A DNA stretch of 35,622 nt from NCBI GenBank assembly GCA_945983015.1, contig CAMFSN010000003.1:1-35622 (forward strand), given 5' to 3'. The position numbers and the translations under genes were made by a program. Below, piece after piece: positions 34,289 through 35,622 of this stretch. The notes beneath the pieces were generated by a model. That model had not been told where the DNA came from, searched no databases, and was given only the letters and a program-made list of their open reading frames with translations. The DNA is from an uncultured Bacteroidales bacterium. GTDB lineage: Bacteria > Bacteroidota > Bacteroidia > Bacteroidales > UBA932. Position 1 is the first letter of the stretch. Each line of letters opens with the position of its first letter.

Positions 34289-35622
34289 CTATGCCTCGAG
34301 TTTAGTGATCCGCATATCCTCAGGAAGTATCTTGATACCTACCAAGTCGTTGCGATCCCATACGTCGTTAGTGTCCACAAAGAGGGTAAAGCCTCTGTCG
34401 GTCTTCACCTCCAGGTGATAGTGGTCTCCCTTATAAAGGATATTCCTTACGTGAGCCTGAGCAGAGGCTTCCTCGCTGTCATCCAGAAGGTCCACCTTGT
34501 CAAAAGCCACTTCGACTTTAAGGATATCGCCCTTTTGGAACTCGGAAACTTCGCATTCAAACTCCTCGTCCAGCATCAGGATAGTGTTCTCCGACAGCAC
34601 CTCGGCCTCAAAAGTGTTGCAAAGCCTCTGCTTGTGCATCACCTGAATGTCGAAAGGCTTGATGATAAGACCTACCCTGCTACCTGGTTCAAAGGCGTTA
34701 TAGTCTTGAATACAAAGCTCATATCCCTTATCTGAATCCACGAACATCTCATAGTGGACTCCCTTGAAGGTACAAGACTTCACCACAGCGGTAAACTGAG
34801 CCGCCTCGGTATTGTTCATAATATAGATATCCTCAGGACGAACGACCACATCCACCTGCTCATTCTGTGCGAATCCCTCATCCACGCAGTCGAACTCGTG
34901 ACCGGCGAAAAGCACCTTCCTGTCGCAAGGCATCACCCCGTCCAGGATGTTCGAATCCCCGATAAAGTCTGCCACAAAGGCATTCTGCGGCTCATTATAG
35001 ATGTCGGTAGGCGTTCCTATCTGCTGAATCCGCCCGTCATTGAGCACCACTATCGTATCCGACAGGGTCAGCGCTTCCTCCTGATCGTGAGTCACATATA
35101 TGAAAGTTATGCCAAGTTTCTTGTGCATCTCCTTGAGCTCTATCTGCATATCCTTGCGCATCTTCAGATCCAATGCACTCAGCGGCTCGTCGAGCAGAAG
35201 CACCTTCGGCCTGTTAACTATGGCTCTGGCTATGGCAATCCTCTGCTGCTGACCTCCGGACAGAGAATCCACATTCCTGTCTTCGTAGTCAGTCATAGAC
35301 ACCAGTTTCAGCACCTTTTCCACCCTGCTGTTGATTTCCTCCACAGGGAGTTTCTGCAATTTCAATCCGAATGCCACATTGTCATAGACATCCAGATGAG
35401 GGAAAAGCGCATAACGCTGGAATACAGTATTTAAAGGACGCTTGTGAGGCGGAAGTTCAGAGATGTCCTTCCCCTCCAGAGTAATCACTCCCTCGTCCGG
35501 GCTGAGGAAACCTGCAATCAGTCTCAACAAAGTGGTTTTGCCACAGCCTGAAGGCCCGAGAAAAGTGATGAATTCTCCTTTTTTTATGTATAAGTTGATA
35601 TCCTGGAGCACTTTTTTATCCC
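34289..35622 (-). CDS. potA: polyamine ABC transporter ATPase PotA, 5' end outside window
   Basis: The ATP-hydrolysing subunit of the polyamine importer, 443 residues in the window; the frame is open to the right edge (a GTG at 35611 is internal, preceded by DKK), so roughly the first 20 residues are missing. Walker A GPSGCGKTT starts about 22 residues in, the LSGGQQQR signature and VLLLDEPLSALD Walker B follow, and HDQEEALTLSD is the switch histidine region. Beyond the ATPase the C-terminus is long: a TOBE-like unit (FKGVHYEMFV, then IKPFDIQVM) is followed by an intervening segment and a second, similar unit (YKGDHYHLEV, then ILPEDMRIT). Typical PotA has about 350-380 residues, so the extra unit is notable. 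It heads the operon with potB, potC, potD, panE and EamA. Confidence 0.95.
   Translation of the reverse strand, partial: DKKVLQDINLYIKKGEFITFLGPSGCGKTTLLRLIAGFLSPDEGVITLEGKDISELPPHKRPLNTVFQRYALFPHLDVYDNVAFGLKLQKLPVEEINSRVEKVLKLVSMTDYEDRNVDSLSGGQQQRIAIARAIVNRPKVLLLDEPLSALDLKMRKDMQIELKEMHKKLGITFIYVTHDQEEALTLSDTIVVLNDGRIQQIGTPTDIYNEPQNAFVADFIGDSNILDGVMPCDRKVLFAGHEFDCVDEGFAQNEQVDVVVRPEDIYIMNNTEAAQFTAVVKSCTFKGVHYEMFVDSDKGYELCIQDYNAFEPGSRVGLIIKPFDIQVMHKQRLCNTFEAEVLSENTILMLDEEFECEVSEFQKGDILKVEVAFDKVDLLDDSEEASAQAHVRNILYKGDHYHLEVKTDRGFTLFVDTNDVWDRNDLVGIKILPEDMRITKLEA

Overview
The window reads as a chromosomal segment of a Bacteroidales bacterium (phylum Bacteroidota). The evidence is a SusC/SusD outer-membrane pair, many lipoproteins with short lipoboxes, BACON domains, the ParA-ParB-DUF5683 neighbourhood, and several Bacteroides-type -7 promoter elements (TAnnTTTG). 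Genus cannot be fixed from sequence alone. Gene density is very high, no gene-free stretch exceeds about 100 bases, and I saw no tRNA, rRNA, CRISPR array or insertion sequence.

Region 1 (1-13705, + strand) is one tightly packed polycistron. It holds the 3' part of a SusC-type TonB-dependent transporter, a SusD-like lipoprotein, a 299-aa lipoprotein, a 770-aa lipoprotein, two leucine-rich-repeat lipoproteins (one with a DUF4458-like front, one with BACON domains), a lipoprotein subtilase, a DUF1573 protein and a small lipocalin-like lipoprotein. No carbohydrate-active enzyme is present; the only catalyst is a serine protease. I infer a locus for binding, cutting and importing protein or peptide rather than glycan.

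Region 2 (13760-18192, +) carries housekeeping genes: fabD (fatty-acid synthesis) and a full-length single-chain pyruvate:ferredoxin oxidoreductase (nifJ). Region 3 (18183-22587) has a minus-strand TPR lipoprotein and a tiny LysR-type DNA-binding protein, divergent from pncB (NAD salvage), which is translationally coupled to a clostripain-like (C11) lipoprotein protease.

Region 4 (22655-26166, +) holds a diacylglycerol-kinase-family lipid kinase, then parA, parB and a DUF5683 membrane protein. The parA promoter lies so close to the ATG that the transcript may be leaderless. Region 5 (26123-29905, - strand) has a helix-hairpin-helix outer-membrane-type protein, a MATE exporter and a cyclophilin with a long helical insertion.

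Region 6 (29999-35622, -) is a six-gene operon read potA-potB-potC-potD-panE-EamA transporter. It encodes a polyamine ABC importer, with a doubled TOBE-like domain on PotA and a membrane-tethered PotD, joined to a ketopantoate reductase. potA runs off the right edge of the window.
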